41,521 nt of DNA from Lachnoclostridium sp. UBA7215 (lineage in GTDB: Bacteria > Bacillota > Clostridia > Lachnospirales > Lachnospiraceae): contig DKUB01000051.1 in the NCBI GenBank assembly GCA_002490465.1, positions 1 to 41,521 on the forward strand. The letters are read 5' to 3'. Below the pieces are notes generated by a model that saw only the letters and a list, made by a program, of their open reading frames with translations, made no database searches and was not told the DNA's origin. Shown piece after piece: positions 8,058-16,982 of the stretch. The position numbers and the translations under genes are program-made. Positions within the stretch are counted from its first letter, which is position 1. Each line of letters opens with the position of its first letter.

Positions 8058-9560
8058 CTACACTTCCCTGCCATTGGTAGCAATCACCCGCTGATACCAG
8101 TAGAAGGATTTTTTCCTTGTACGCTTCAATGTTCCATTCCCTTTATCATCCATGTCCACATGGATCATACCATAACGCTTGGACATTTCTCCGGTTCCTG
8201 CAGACACGATATCAATACATCCCCAGGGCGTATAACCCATAACCGGAATATTATCAATCTCTACAGCCTTCTTAATGGCAAGCACATGACCTCTGAGATA
8301 ATCAATCCTGTAATCATCATCAATAGTCCCGTCCGGATTAACTGTATCATGATTGCCCATACCATTTTCCACAATAAACAACGGCTTTTGATAACGGTCA
8401 TACAGTTCATTTAATACAAAACGCAGGCCGTCCGGATCAATAGGCCATCCCCAAGGGGTAGTCTTCAGATATGGGTTTGCAGAACCTTGCTGCCCTCCGG
8501 TAGTCGTTGTATTCGGTGAAAACCGATCATATACCGTTGTCCGATAGTAAGAGAATGCCAGGAAATCTGAAGGATATTGTTTTAAGATCTCCTCATCTCC
8601 ACGCTCCATCTTCAACGTAAAACCATACTCATCAAAGATCGCCTGTGAATAATTTGGGTATTTCCCACGGAAAAGCACGTCAGAAAATAGCAAAGCTTTT
8701 CTCCGAAATTCATAAGCGCCAAACACATCATCCGGATGGCAGGTTGCCGGATAGATACCAGACAGGGCAAGCATTGCTCCCATCTGAAAATCCGGATTAA
8801 TCTCCCTTGCGATCCGATTTGCCAGAGAAGATGCCACCATCAGGTGATGCAGAGACTGGAATTTAATACCTGCATCTGCCGCCGGCGTCTCTCCCTGATT
8901 GGAAGATTCCTTCTCTTTTCGGTTGTCAGAAGCCAGACCAAGCGTCCAGTAGCCGCCCAGCACGTTGACCTCATTAACCGTTACCCAATATTTAACCTTG
9001 TCTTTATAACGGGTAAATACTGTTTCTGCGTATCTAAGATAGAAGTCTATCAACTTCCGATTCATCCAGCCTCCGTATTTTGTAGCCAGATGCACCGGCA
9101 TGTCAAAATGCAGAATCGTTACCAGCGGCTCGATATGATGTTTTCTCAGCTCATCAATGACATCGTCATAGAACTGAAGTCCTTCTTCATTGGGCGCCTC
9201 ATCATCCCCATTTGGGAAAATCCTCGTCCACGAAATCGACAGTCGCAATACCTTGAATCCCATTTCTGCGAAGAGTGCGATATCTTCTTTGTAGTGATGA
9301 TAAAAATCTGTTGCCACATGACTCGGGTAATAATATCCTTCCTTCATGATCCCTTCCGCACCGACAGGGATACATTCTCCCTGTCCAATGCTGCCTTCCC
9401 GGCCATCGGGAAAACGATAGAAGATTTTTCTCGGGTCATCTTTTGTACCATCCGTAATCAGGTCTGCAACAGCAAGTCCCTTGCCGCCTTCTGCATAACC
9501 ACCCTCATACTGATTTGCGGCAGTCGCACCGCCCCATAAGAAATCCTTTGGAAACTCCAT
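8058..9560 (-). CDS. GH1 6-phospho-beta-glucosidase
   Basis: This glycoside hydrolase family 1 enzyme (500 aa) has a (beta/alpha)8 barrel. The acid/base Glu is E197 in VTVNEVN and the nucleophile is E398 in LFIVENG. The N-terminal FPKDFLWGGATAANQYEGG and the late SAGTGEMSKRYG are typical. The SxxxEMxKRYG segment forms the phosphate pocket in 6-phospho-beta-glucosidases, so it should cleave the phosphorylated disaccharide delivered by the PTS (cellobiose-6-P, gentiobiose-6-P or aryl beta-glucoside-6-P). The start at 9560 follows GGAGGAGAGG and lies 1 bp after the EIIC stop. It is cytoplasmic and co-transcribed with EIIA, EIIB, EIIC and the HPr paralogue. Confidence 0.95.
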   Translation of the reverse strand: MEFPKDFLWGGATAANQYEGGYAEGGKGLAVADLITDGTKDDPRKIFYRFPDGREGSIGQGECIPVGAEGIMKEGYYYPSHVATDFYHHYKEDIALFAEMGFKVLRLSISWTRIFPNGDDEAPNEEGLQFYDDVIDELRKHHIEPLVTILHFDMPVHLATKYGGWMNRKLIDFYLRYAETVFTRYKDKVKYWVTVNEVNVLGGYWTLGLASDNRKEKESSNQGETPAADAGIKFQSLHHLMVASSLANRIAREINPDFQMGAMLALSGIYPATCHPDDVFGAYEFRRKALLFSDVLFRGKYPNYSQAIFDEYGFTLKMERGDEEILKQYPSDFLAFSYYRTTVYDRFSPNTTTTGGQQGSANPYLKTTPWGWPIDPDGLRFVLNELYDRYQKPLFIVENGMGNHDTVNPDGTIDDDYRIDYLRGHVLAIKKAVEIDNIPVMGYTPWGCIDIVSAGTGEMSKRYGMIHVDMDDKGNGTLKRTRKKSFYWYQRVIATNGREV

Positions 9561-9561
9561 A

Positions 9562-10863
9562 TTATGCCTCTCCTCCGTTCACTTCTTTTTCTGCCATCCG
9601 GTTGGACATCAGAACAAAGGGAATCCATATAAAAAATCCTATTACGAGAATCACGGCCTGTACGATCGCTCCATGCCATCCGTAAGATAAAGTCGCATTA
9701 ATAAATAACGGAAGACCGAAGGGCGCATCTACTGTACTGCAACTGATGAAACCAATTTTGATTGCAAGCAGCGCAATTATTGCCGCAATACCGGAATTTA
9801 AAATAAACGGTACTGCAAATACCGGATTTAGTACAAGCGGCAAACCAAATACCATAGGTTCTCCAATCCCACAGATACCTGGAAACAGGGACAGTTTAGC
9901 GATTGCCCTGTGATCTTCTCTCTTGGAAAACAGCAGGATCGCCACGATCAGGGACAGCGTCAGTCCAGCTCCACCCACAACAATAAATACAGTCCACAAT
10001 CCTCTGGTCAGTGGCTGAGTTGCCACACCGCCAGCTTCCACTGCTGCAATGTTGGCTGCCAAGGCCGCCGCAGACAACGGACTGCGAATTGGCTCGACTA
10101 CCAGACCGCCATGGATACCAAGGAACCAGAAAAGCTGACTTGCCACTGCCATGATCACAATGCCTGCTGTAGTCTGCACCATTGCAGACAATGGCGCCTG
10201 CACAATATTATAGATGAATTCATTGATATAAGAACCGGTTGCCAGGTGGAACAGCGCTCCAAATATCGAAGTAAATATGATTGTAATAAACACCGGAATT
10301 AAAATATTGAAAGAAACTGCAATTCCGTGGGGCACTGAAGGAGGCATTTTAATTTTCAATTGCTCAATACTGGTCAAAAGGCCAAAAAGGTTTGTAATCA
10401 GTACTGCCACAAGCATACCTACAAATAGTCCCTGCGCTCCAAGGACACCGCCGCTAAGGCCGGGGGCGCTCCCGCTGGCTTCCTCGATCGCGACAGTCAC
10501 CACATTAGGAACCATGGAGAAATAAGTAATGACACACAAGATCGCTGTCAGAAATTCCGGCATCTTTTTCGCTCTTGCAAGATGCAATGCAATCAGAAAG
10601 ATAATCGGTACCGTCATACAGGATACAGCCGCGAAGCTCATAGCAGAAAATGCCGGAGCCAGATTCTTCATTGCAGGAATCCATTTGGCAAGGCCCGTCG
10701 TCTCGCTGGCAATCAGTGAATTCAGCAGAGTTCCAAAGGAACCCACAATAATAAATGGAACATAATCAGTAAAAGCACCCTTGATACTGCTTAAATATAC
10801 ATTGTTGTCTACAAAGTCAGCAATGTCCATCAAGCGGTCTTCCATACTTTGCTTAAAGCTCAT
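9562..10863 (-). CDS. PTS EIIC, lactose/cellobiose family
   Basis: This is the membrane permease domain of a Lac-family PTS (433 aa, the normal EIIC length) with about ten hydrophobic segments. Family features include the N-terminal amphipathic segment (residues 1-30), YVPFIIVGSFGTLLNSLI, the loop FLGIHGGLVVEPIRSPL near residue 245, and the substrate-site region GICGIGEPMVFGLPLVLNP near 330, whose Glu is conserved. It moves a beta-diglucoside across the membrane while EIIB phosphorylates it. GGGAG precedes the ATG at 10863. The gene starts 2 bp after the EIIB stop. Exact sugar specificity cannot be read; the GH1 neighbour supports a beta-glucoside. Confidence 0.95.
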   Translation of the reverse strand: MSFKQSMEDRLMDIADFVDNNVYLSSIKGAFTDYVPFIIVGSFGTLLNSLIASETTGLAKWIPAMKNLAPAFSAMSFAAVSCMTVPIIFLIALHLARAKKMPEFLTAILCVITYFSMVPNVVTVAIEEASGSAPGLSGGVLGAQGLFVGMLVAVLITNLFGLLTSIEQLKIKMPPSVPHGIAVSFNILIPVFITIIFTSIFGALFHLATGSYINEFIYNIVQAPLSAMVQTTAGIVIMAVASQLFWFLGIHGGLVVEPIRSPLSAAALAANIAAVEAGGVATQPLTRGLWTVFIVVGGAGLTLSLIVAILLFSKREDHRAIAKLSLFPGICGIGEPMVFGLPLVLNPVFAVPFILNSGIAAIIALLAIKIGFISCSTVDAPFGLPLFINATLSYGWHGAIVQAVILVIGFFIWIPFVLMSNRMAEKEVNGGEA

Positions 10864-10865
10864 CG

Positions 10866-11174
10866 CTATTTTCTCCCTTCGTAAAGCGCCTCTGCCTGTT
10901 TTAATACGGCTGCTCCATCACAGCGTCCGTATGCCGGTCCGTCGATCACATCAACTGCCGCTTTATTCCCTACAAGCTTTGTAACTCTTCTTAAAATGTG
11001 ACGTACCTGCGGGCCTAAAAGAAGCACATCAAAATTTCCGAGCTCTCCTTCAATCTCTCCCTGCTCTACTGCCCAGATCTTATATTCCTTTCCTTCTGCC
11101 TTTGCTGCTTCCAACATTTTGGAAACTACCATGCTGGTTGACATTCCCGCGTTACATGCTAACATAATATTCAT
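10866..11174 (-). CDS. PTS EIIB, lactose/cellobiose family
   Basis: This is a 102-aa cytoplasmic phosphotransfer protein. Cys7 in MNIMLACNAGMSTSMVVSKM is the phosphocysteine, followed by the P-loop-like GMSTSM. FDVLLLGPQVRHILRRV matches the rest of the family. It takes phosphate from EIIA (His) and gives it to the incoming sugar bound to EIIC. AAGGAGG lies before the ATG at 11174. EIIA, EIIB and EIIC are separate, adjacent genes here, as is usual in lic/cel operons. Confidence 0.95.
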   Translation of the reverse strand: MNIMLACNAGMSTSMVVSKMLEAAKAEGKEYKIWAVEQGEIEGELGNFDVLLLGPQVRHILRRVTKLVGNKAAVDVIDGPAYGRCDGAAVLKQAEALYEGRK

Positions 11175-11175
11175 C

Positions 11176-11505
11176 TTATTTTGCCTCCTTAAGCTCTTTA
11201 ATTATTTTATAAAGATTGATAAATTCTTCTGCATTGTCCCGTGCCATCATCGCCATTGTCAGATGATCCTGGGCATGAACAAGGATAATATGCACATCCA
11301 CCGGCTTTCCGTTCGCCTCATCCTGGATCATATCAAACTGTGCCTGATGCGCTTTACGCATATCCACTTCTGCTTCTTTTAAACATTTTTCTGCTTCTTC
11401 AAAATCAAAATCTCTGGCCGCCTCAATCGCCATCAATGCTTTGGATTTTGCATTTCCCGCATTCATGATTAGTTCAAACGCGGCGGTGTATTTTTCATCA
11501 CCCAT
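11176..11505 (-). CDS. PTS EIIA, lactose/cellobiose family
   Basis: This 109-aa helical protein normally forms a trimer. The phospho-accepting His is in the family signature ILVHAQDHLTMAMMA (His77 from my start), with the neighbouring Asp that binds Mg in relatives. I start at the ATG at 11505 because AGGAG lies 8 bases upstream. An in-frame GTG at 11514 lacks a suitable site and would overlap the regulator. With the ATG the gene begins just 1 base after the regulator's TAA, so the two are translationally coupled. It receives phosphate from HPr, possibly from the D46 paralogue in the same operon. Confidence 0.93.
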   Translation of the reverse strand: MGDEKYTAAFELIMNAGNAKSKALMAIEAARDFDFEEAEKCLKEAEVDMRKAHQAQFDMIQDEANGKPVDVHIILVHAQDHLTMAMMARDNAEEFINLYKIIKELKEAK

Positions 11506-11506
11506 C

Positions 11507-13399
11507 TTATTCACTCCTTTCCGACTCTGCCTTGTGCAAAAGCTCTATCAATGTCTTATAATCAGGCGTTCTGATCAGCATTTCCATGCTTTCTTTGTCC
11601 AGCAGGAGTCTTGCTGTTGCAGAATAAAAATTCTGGATTTTCTTATTTTTTTGTTTGGATACAGACACCAGGAACACTGCCCGAACTGTTTGATCCTCAT
11701 CCCAGCAAACAGGCTTTTCCAGTATAGCGACGCTGACAAAAGTGTCCTCTGTCATCACACGGCAGGGGTGCGGCATTGCTACCTGATTTCCCATGCAGGT
11801 TCTTGCCAGTTTTTCTCTCTTAAGAACTGCTGCCAGAAATCCTTTTGGCAAAATACGATTGTTCCGGATTCTGCGAACCATTTCCTGAAGCACATCTTCT
11901 TTTGAATCTGCCCGAAGACCCGGGAAAAACAATTCTTCCGGATAATACTTTTCCACTTCCATCTCATGGTCGCTGTAAAGAAAATGCCGAATATGAGATG
12001 CGCCGTGTCCTTCCAGAAACTGTCTGACCTCACAAATCGGCACCGGAACCTTTTCCCGGATCGGCACTGTGGTAAACACATAATCAATACTGGAAAAATC
12101 CTGCCTTCCAAGGCTCAAATGATCGCAGACCGTAATCTCTTTAATATAGTCCCGGAAAGATTCCTGCATTTTATATGCCATTAACCGTGCTGTCCCGGCA
12201 CCCGAAGCGCAGACAAACAGAACTTTCTTTCTATCGATCTGCCTCCTGTGCCGCTCCAACGACAGCGCCAATACCAGTGCAATATAGGAAACTTCATTAG
12301 AATCCAGTATGGAATGATACCTTCTCTCCAATACCGCACATGCCTGTACCGCCATGGTATATGCCAGACTGTATCGCTTTTTCACTTCCTGGAGAAGAGG
12401 ATTGGAAAGTCTCATATTGTACTTCATCCGGATAACCAGCGAAACCAGATGCCTTCCAAGAGACATAACCAGCTCCAGATCATCCCGTAGATCGATTTGA
12501 AACACTTCATAAATTTCCTGAAGCATCTCATCTACCGCTTCCTGTATATCACTGCTGATGAGCAGGTTCTGATGAGATTCTTTGCCTGCGAAGTGAATGG
12601 AAAGATACTGTATTTCCTCTTTGGGAAATATCACATTCAATCTTTCTCCGATACGCTCCGCACATTTCCTGCTAAGCTGATATTCCTTCTCCTGAATAAG
12701 CTTCAAATATTCTTCCGCTTTAATGGATATGTACTGTTCCGCCCGTATCCTGTGGATAGACACATTGATATGAAGTACCAGACTGTTGAACCCAACATCT
12801 GAAATATGATATTCCTCCTGTTCAAATATTTCCAAAAGACAATCTGCAATTAACTGCTCCTCCGGATCAATCATCTTTTCATAGTCTGATGCCTTATCAC
12901 TTTTTGTCTGCAAATAACGAACGAGGCAATGACGCATCTGAAACTCATCACCCACAAGTCGCATACCATAGTGAGGTTTTCTCTCTATCTTCAGATCAAA
13001 TTCTCCAAAAAATTCTTCTGCTTTCTTCATATCTGCTGCCAGTGTTTTTCTACTCACAAAAACAGCATCACATATATCCTCCACCTTCATATAATCACTA
13101 CTTTTCAGGAATTGTTCAATCAAAAATCTGACTCGTTCTGTTGAATCGGAAGGAACACTTTTCTGCTGATCTAAAAACAACGCCTGAAATAATTTCAGAT
13201 CTGTCACTTCCAGCATAAAACCTGCTCTCCGTCTGGAAACAATACGCGCGCCATTATGCTCCAGGCCTTCATCCAGTTCTTTAATCAGATTTCTCAGGGT
13301 CTTTGTGCTAAGATTCATTTTGCCGGCAAGCGTATCTGCTGTCCGAAACTCATCCTGCGTCAAGAGGCTTAGCAGATTCATCAATCTTTCACCTAACAT
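11507..13399 (-). CDS. LicR-type PRD transcriptional activator with PTS EIIB and EIIA domains
   Basis: This 630-aa PTS-regulated transcription factor has the following order: a helix-turn-helix (residues about 5-65), a second Mga-like HTH (about 90-160, DICDAVFVSRKTLAADMKKA), PRD1 (about 170-285), PRD2 (about 295-395), an EIIB-Gat-like domain starting near 405 with the Cys of VLFVCASGAGTARL, and an EIIA-type-2 domain with AMPHPCRVM. Each PRD carries conserved His such as YLSIHFAGKE. HPr and the operon EIIB are expected to phosphorylate these domains and so tie activation to sugar supply and carbon status. It is a DNA-binding activator type, not an RNA antiterminator (no CAT domain). It heads the operon, with GGAGGGG before the ATG. 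Confidence 0.92.
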   Translation of the reverse strand: MLGERLMNLLSLLTQDEFRTADTLAGKMNLSTKTLRNLIKELDEGLEHNGARIVSRRRAGFMLEVTDLKLFQALFLDQQKSVPSDSTERVRFLIEQFLKSSDYMKVEDICDAVFVSRKTLAADMKKAEEFFGEFDLKIERKPHYGMRLVGDEFQMRHCLVRYLQTKSDKASDYEKMIDPEEQLIADCLLEIFEQEEYHISDVGFNSLVLHINVSIHRIRAEQYISIKAEEYLKLIQEKEYQLSRKCAERIGERLNVIFPKEEIQYLSIHFAGKESHQNLLISSDIQEAVDEMLQEIYEVFQIDLRDDLELVMSLGRHLVSLVIRMKYNMRLSNPLLQEVKKRYSLAYTMAVQACAVLERRYHSILDSNEVSYIALVLALSLERHRRQIDRKKVLFVCASGAGTARLMAYKMQESFRDYIKEITVCDHLSLGRQDFSSIDYVFTTVPIREKVPVPICEVRQFLEGHGASHIRHFLYSDHEMEVEKYYPEELFFPGLRADSKEDVLQEMVRRIRNNRILPKGFLAAVLKREKLARTCMGNQVAMPHPCRVMTEDTFVSVAILEKPVCWDEDQTVRAVFLVSVSKQKNKKIQNFYSATARLLLDKESMEMLIRTPDYKTLIELLHKAESERSE

Positions 13400-13632
13400 A
13401 TTCCCCCTCCATTACTGTTTCCTGATGACACTATCATATCATCCCCCTAATGAAAGTTCCATTACCATAATTTCCAACAATTCAGGGAAAAAAGTACATG
13501 AAAATACCTGAATCGGACATCTTAAACATTATGACGCTATAACCAGCCTGATTATGCAGAGCCAGGATACTATAAATATGCTGACCATCATTTAAACACC
13601 CTTTTATCGTCTTATATCAAAAGACAAAAAAC
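13400..13632. other. Intergenic region upstream of the PTS operon
   Basis: About 230 bp without a gene, holding the presumed promoter of the PTS operon on the minus strand. A TATGAT lies close to the start codon with only a weak TGGAAC 17 bases upstream. I saw no convincing catabolite-responsive (cre) operator or antiterminator hairpin, which fits a LicR-type activator and not BglG-type control. Confidence 0.35.
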
Positions 13633-13661
13633 CCCGTACACAAATAACCTTTGTGTACGGG
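13633..13661 (-). terminator. Terminator of the ATPase-nuclease pair
   Basis: A 12-bp perfect inverted repeat (13633-13644 with 13650-13661) with a 5-nt loop, followed on the minus strand by a run of T (GGTTTTTTGTC). It ends the minus-strand transcript whose last gene stops at 13709. Confidence 0.85.
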
Positions 13662-13708
13662 AGTGTTTCAAACCGTTGTCACGATGATAGCACAGGATCA
13701 AGAAAAAA

Positions 13709-14230
13709 TCAAATAATAAACTGTTTATTCCTTGCTGTTTCCTCATTGATAATACTAAAATCAGGAATCTTCCAAATCCTTAATTCATCCTGGAGTTCCT
13801 TTCTAAACACATCCTGAAACGGCGCCAGCCAACCTTTTTCTGCATTCTTTACTACAAGCACCAGTCTAATTTCCAGACCAGATAAATTCCTCTCCTTCAA
13901 CAACTCCGGCACCCCTTCTGTATCATACCGTTCCAATAAAATGTTGGAATAAAGAGCAAGCGAGTGCCGCATTTTCAAAGCAATGTCCTGTATGTACTCC
14001 CTGTATTTTATTCTCTTTTCCTCAGATGTGTCTGCCTCGATCTGTCTGGGGCACGACTTTTTGGCTTCGACAAAATACAGTTTATTATCTCTCCGTAAAA
14101 TAAATTCACAGCTTTTAATGCCATTAGGTCTTAGCTTCTTTGTATATTGGCTGCTCTTCTCTAACTGAAAGATCTGTTCTTGTTCATACTCTCCGAATTG
14201 CATATCAGATTCTGAAATAATAACTGCCAT
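13709..14230 (-). CDS. PD-(D/E)XK-like small nuclease-type protein
   Basis: This 173-aa protein has no certain family assignment. The pattern at residues 40-60 (CEFILRRDNKLYFVEAKKS) fits the core of a PD-(D/E)XK nuclease: an acidic residue on the first strand (Glu42), then a second strand ending Glu55-Ala-Lys57. A helix with many basic and acidic residues follows (KRIKYREYIQDIALKMRH). Its start overlaps the ATPase stop by one base (TAATG), so translation is coupled and the two proteins are expected in fixed ratio. Together they resemble ATPase-nuclease defence modules; by itself the protein is too small to name. The nuclease call is inference from one motif. The gene ends 48 bp before a strong terminator. 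Confidence 0.7.
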   Translation of the reverse strand: MAVIISESDMQFGEYEQEQIFQLEKSSQYTKKLRPNGIKSCEFILRRDNKLYFVEAKKSCPRQIEADTSEEKRIKYREYIQDIALKMRHSLALYSNILLERYDTEGVPELLKERNLSGLEIRLVLVVKNAEKGWLAPFQDVFRKELQDELRIWKIPDFSIINEETARNKQFII

Positions 14231-15258
14231 TACAATACCTCCTCAATTTCCTCTTCATACAGACGAATTGAAGTATCAATAATAGAGTTTTCCGGCATTC
14301 CGTCGTGCAAATCATAAATCCCTGGTACTTGCCCCTTATTCATAGAAATACACTTTACTGTCCCTGCTTTTTTCAAAGCAATCAGTTGAAGCTTCTTTAT
14401 TACAAAATAAGAATGACTTGTAATAAATACCTGTAATCCCATATCATTGGCAATCATATCAATCATATCAAGAAACTGACATATTGCTTCCGGATGCAAT
14501 GCTGATTCAATTTCATCAATAAAAAGAACAGAATGATGATCAAGATATCCGTTTGCCAGCAAACGATCCATAATTGCAATTTTTTTAACTCCCTCCGAAG
14601 TTGCACCTATGGAAAATTTTTGATTTTTTTTATTTCTGTAAGACCATTTTCCACTGTTTTCATCATACTCCACCCTTCCGTCTATAACATCGCTGACCAG
14701 CTTTCGTGAGTTGGCAAATATTGTATTACTTCTTTCTCTTGACGGAGAAATCCTCAATGCTTTTGCAAGATCGTAATAAGTATCATCAAATCCAAATACC
14801 TTATCCACTTCTCTCGATTTCAAAATAACAGAAAATAATGACAAGACTTCTTTTGCCGGAATAAAAACAGAATTACCATCTTTTCCCTTATCAGGCGCAG
14901 TAGTACTACCCACTTTACTGGAAGCGCTCTGAGAAAACTGATAGCCAATTTTGTCATTTCCCAACTGCATATCCAAACGCAATCCGTCTTCTGCAGATTT
15001 TGATACCATGTCACCAAGTCTTTCTACCTGGAATGTCCATCTTAATTTTTCAGAAATAACTTCTGCGATTGATTTAATATCATCGCCTCGCTTATATTCT
15101 TCCAGCGAACGTACCGCAGAATAAAGAGCTTTCAATAAAAAGGTTTTCCCTGTTCCATTTTCCCCTATAATAAGATTAATATTTGAAAACTGATCACTGG
15201 AAAACTGTTCAATCATACCATAATTTTTCAACTGAATGCTATCTATTCTACAACTCAT
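14230..15258 (-). CDS. AAA family ATPase (ABC/SMC-like, AAA_21 type)
   Basis: This 342-aa ATPase is of the type that combines an SMC/RecF-like head in one chain. It opens with IDSIQLKNYGMIEQF, then Walker A GENGTGKT at residues 32-39. Walker B is VLFIDEIESALHPEA near 246-260, and the switch His is in VFITSHSYFVIKKL. No TOPRIM domain follows, so it is not a complete OLD nuclease; the nuclease function would be supplied by the coupled downstream gene. GGCAGG precedes the ATG. A plausible promoter (TTGTTA-18-TATACT) lies 81-110 bp upstream and a strong hairpin closes the pair. Such solitary ATPase/effector pairs are often phage-defence systems; here that is inferred from architecture only. Confidence 0.9.
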   Translation of the reverse strand: MSCRIDSIQLKNYGMIEQFSSDQFSNINLIIGENGTGKTFLLKALYSAVRSLEEYKRGDDIKSIAEVISEKLRWTFQVERLGDMVSKSAEDGLRLDMQLGNDKIGYQFSQSASSKVGSTTAPDKGKDGNSVFIPAKEVLSLFSVILKSREVDKVFGFDDTYYDLAKALRISPSRERSNTIFANSRKLVSDVIDGRVEYDENSGKWSYRNKKNQKFSIGATSEGVKKIAIMDRLLANGYLDHHSVLFIDEIESALHPEAICQFLDMIDMIANDMGLQVFITSHSYFVIKKLQLIALKKAGTVKCISMNKGQVPGIYDLHDGMPENSIIDTSIRLYEEEIEEVL

Positions 15259-15338
15259 ATTTCCTGCCTTTCTGCCTTCTGACCAGGCATTGCCAGATTT
15301 CCCTCTGCCGCTTTATTAATATTATAACTATCAGTCTT

Positions 15339-15368
15339 AGTATAGCACGTTTTTGAGAATATTAACAA
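15339..15368 (-). promoter_or_regulatory. Putative promoter of the ATPase-nuclease pair
   Basis: On the minus strand, TTGTTA (15363-15368) and TATACT (15339-15344) are separated by 18 bases, four and five of six matches to the sigma-A consensus. The position is 81 bp upstream of the ATPase start. Confidence 0.4.
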
Positions 15369-15674
15369 CCAAAATCGGAGTTGCTGTTTTTTAAAGCGAA
15401 GCCTCTGTCATATAATGCCAAATTTTTTCATTTCCATGCGAAGTCTTTCCGTTATCTTTCCCTCCAGATACAGCCGACAGATATCATGTGTTTCTTTAGG
15501 CGCTATAGTTACGACAATGCAAACAGTTATTTCCCGATAGATTTTTTAATAAAACAGGCCCGTCCTATTTTCCAAAAAGAGGTACCAGTCTGGTCTGCAT
15601 AACATCCGTCGGGAACGGCGATCCGGATATATTCCGTTCCTGTCTGCTTCAGAGTTCAGAAGTCAGCTGCCGCT
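15369..15674. other. Gene-free stretch between ATPase promoter and histidine kinase
   Basis: About 300 bp with no credible gene. It contains a short minus-strand open frame without a start codon (stop at 15408-15410). It also contains a 7-bp hairpin (15612-15618 with 15634-15640) around an ATCCGGAT palindrome, 35 bp after the histidine kinase stop. This may end that transcript but has no T run. Confidence 0.4.
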
Positions 15675-16982
15675 TTAATCACAATGCTCCCTTTTGGGAA
15701 ACTCCAACACGAATACCGTTTCCTCCAAAGAATCTTCTAACCGGATTTCTCCCCCCAATTGCTTCATAATCCTTTTGCAAATAGAGAGTCCCAACCCGCT
15801 GCCCTGAGAGCTTCCTTTCACAAAGGGCTTAAAAAGATTCTGACGGACTTCTTCCGAAATCTGACAACCGTCATTGCAAAATCTGATAATATAACTGTTT
15901 TTTGTTTCCAGCTGAGAGATAGAGAAAACAGCTTCGCCGTATTTAACCTGATTCGAAATTAAATTTTCCAGAAGAATCATGATATACTGCCGGCTTCCAT
16001 AAACTGCAAGATCACTCCTGACATCCACATTCCATCGCCTGACCGCGGAAGACTTGTCGAACAAAGCGATCGTTTCCTGAATACATGGCAATATCGTAAC
16101 TTTCTGCAGGTCTTCAGGAACATCCAAAGAATCCAGATGAACAATAGTAAGGAGATCCTGAACTCTTTGTTTCATCCGTTCTGTCTGAGAAAGAATTGTA
16201 TTCAGCGAATCCTTCAAACTTCCCTTCGGGAAACATCCCTCTATGGCCGAGCTTGCATATCCTTCGATCACCATAATCGGCGTCTTCAGCTCATGGGAAA
16301 GATATTGTAGAATATTTTGACGGTTTTCATCATTTTTTTCCAAAGCACACCGCATAATCTCCAAATCCTCGGCAAGCGCCTGAAACTCCCGATCACAGGT
16401 TTCAATATCGATGGGATCAATATGCTTTCCCTGTGCGATATATTTGGAATAACTGCGCAGTCGATAGATACCGCTGTAAAGATCCCGGCTGAGAAAATTG
16501 GAATAAAGGATCGATATACCTACAATGATAAAAACAAACAGCAATAAAAACAAAACAATCTGCGAAAAAGTTTCTGCATAGATATCTTTAATAATAGAAT
16601 ACTTATAGAGCGTCTCTCCCTTTTTCGTATTGAGCTCAATCATATAAAGAAGGTGCTTTCCGTCAATCGTTTCCCGATATAATTGTTCCGTCTCCTGCTG
16701 GTTAAGCGCCCGTTCCTGGATTTGCTGAGCCGTATGGGGGCCATGAATACTCTCTACTACATCAATACTGTCGGTTGTAACTCCTAAAATCCATTCATTT
16801 TCTACTCCCATATCCTGATTCTTTTGAAAGGTATATTGATCAATGACCCGATCCTCAAACAGGTGGCTGAAATGAAAAAAAGACCAGTAATATACCACCC
16901 CTAGACATAAAATCGTAATTATTAAAATAAAAAATATGGTGCTGATCAGCATCCGCTTCTGGAATCCATGTGTTTTTTTCAT
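15675..16982 (-). CDS. Two-component sensor histidine kinase
   Basis: This 435-aa membrane sensor has transmembrane helices at about 12-33 and 141-160 bracketing an extracytoplasmic sensor of roughly 105 residues with no recognised fold, then a linker/HAMP-like segment. The HisKA H-box LSHELKTP carries the phosphorylated His230. The ATPase domain shows the N-box LLENLISNQVKYGEA and the G2-box GSGLGLSICKRI. The gene begins by ATGA overlap with the restored reading frame of the response regulator, so the pair was built for coupled translation. The divergent YfcC transporter and opine-dehydrogenase genes are the likely targets (inference from position). The kinase itself is intact although its partner is frameshifted. 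Confidence 0.92.
   Translation of the reverse strand: MKKTHGFQKRMLISTIFFILIITILCLGVVYYWSFFHFSHLFEDRVIDQYTFQKNQDMGVENEWILGVTTDSIDVVESIHGPHTAQQIQERALNQQETEQLYRETIDGKHLLYMIELNTKKGETLYKYSIIKDIYAETFSQIVLFLLLFVFIIVGISILYSNFLSRDLYSGIYRLRSYSKYIAQGKHIDPIDIETCDREFQALAEDLEIMRCALEKNDENRQNILQYLSHELKTPIMVIEGYASSAIEGCFPKGSLKDSLNTILSQTERMKQRVQDLLTIVHLDSLDVPEDLQKVTILPCIQETIALFDKSSAVRRWNVDVRSDLAVYGSRQYIMILLENLISNQVKYGEAVFSISQLETKNSYIIRFCNDGCQISEEVRQNLFKPFVKGSSQGSGLGLSICKRIMKQLGGEIRLEDSLEETVFVLEFPKREHCD

Noticed and set aside
13400..13632. cre operator or BglG-type RNA antiterminator before the PTS operon
   Set aside because: No adequate match to the cre consensus and no terminator/antiterminator pair. The regulator is a DNA-binding type.
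15408..15542. A minus-strand frame of about 44 codons that reads like a protein tail (ends KKFGII)
   Set aside because: No start codon, too short, bounded by a TAA upstream, no family resemblance. It may be a remnant but cannot be supported.
15612..15640. Hairpin after the histidine kinase as a terminator
   Set aside because: Only a 7-bp stem with a 15-base loop and no T run on either strand, so it is not called as a terminator.
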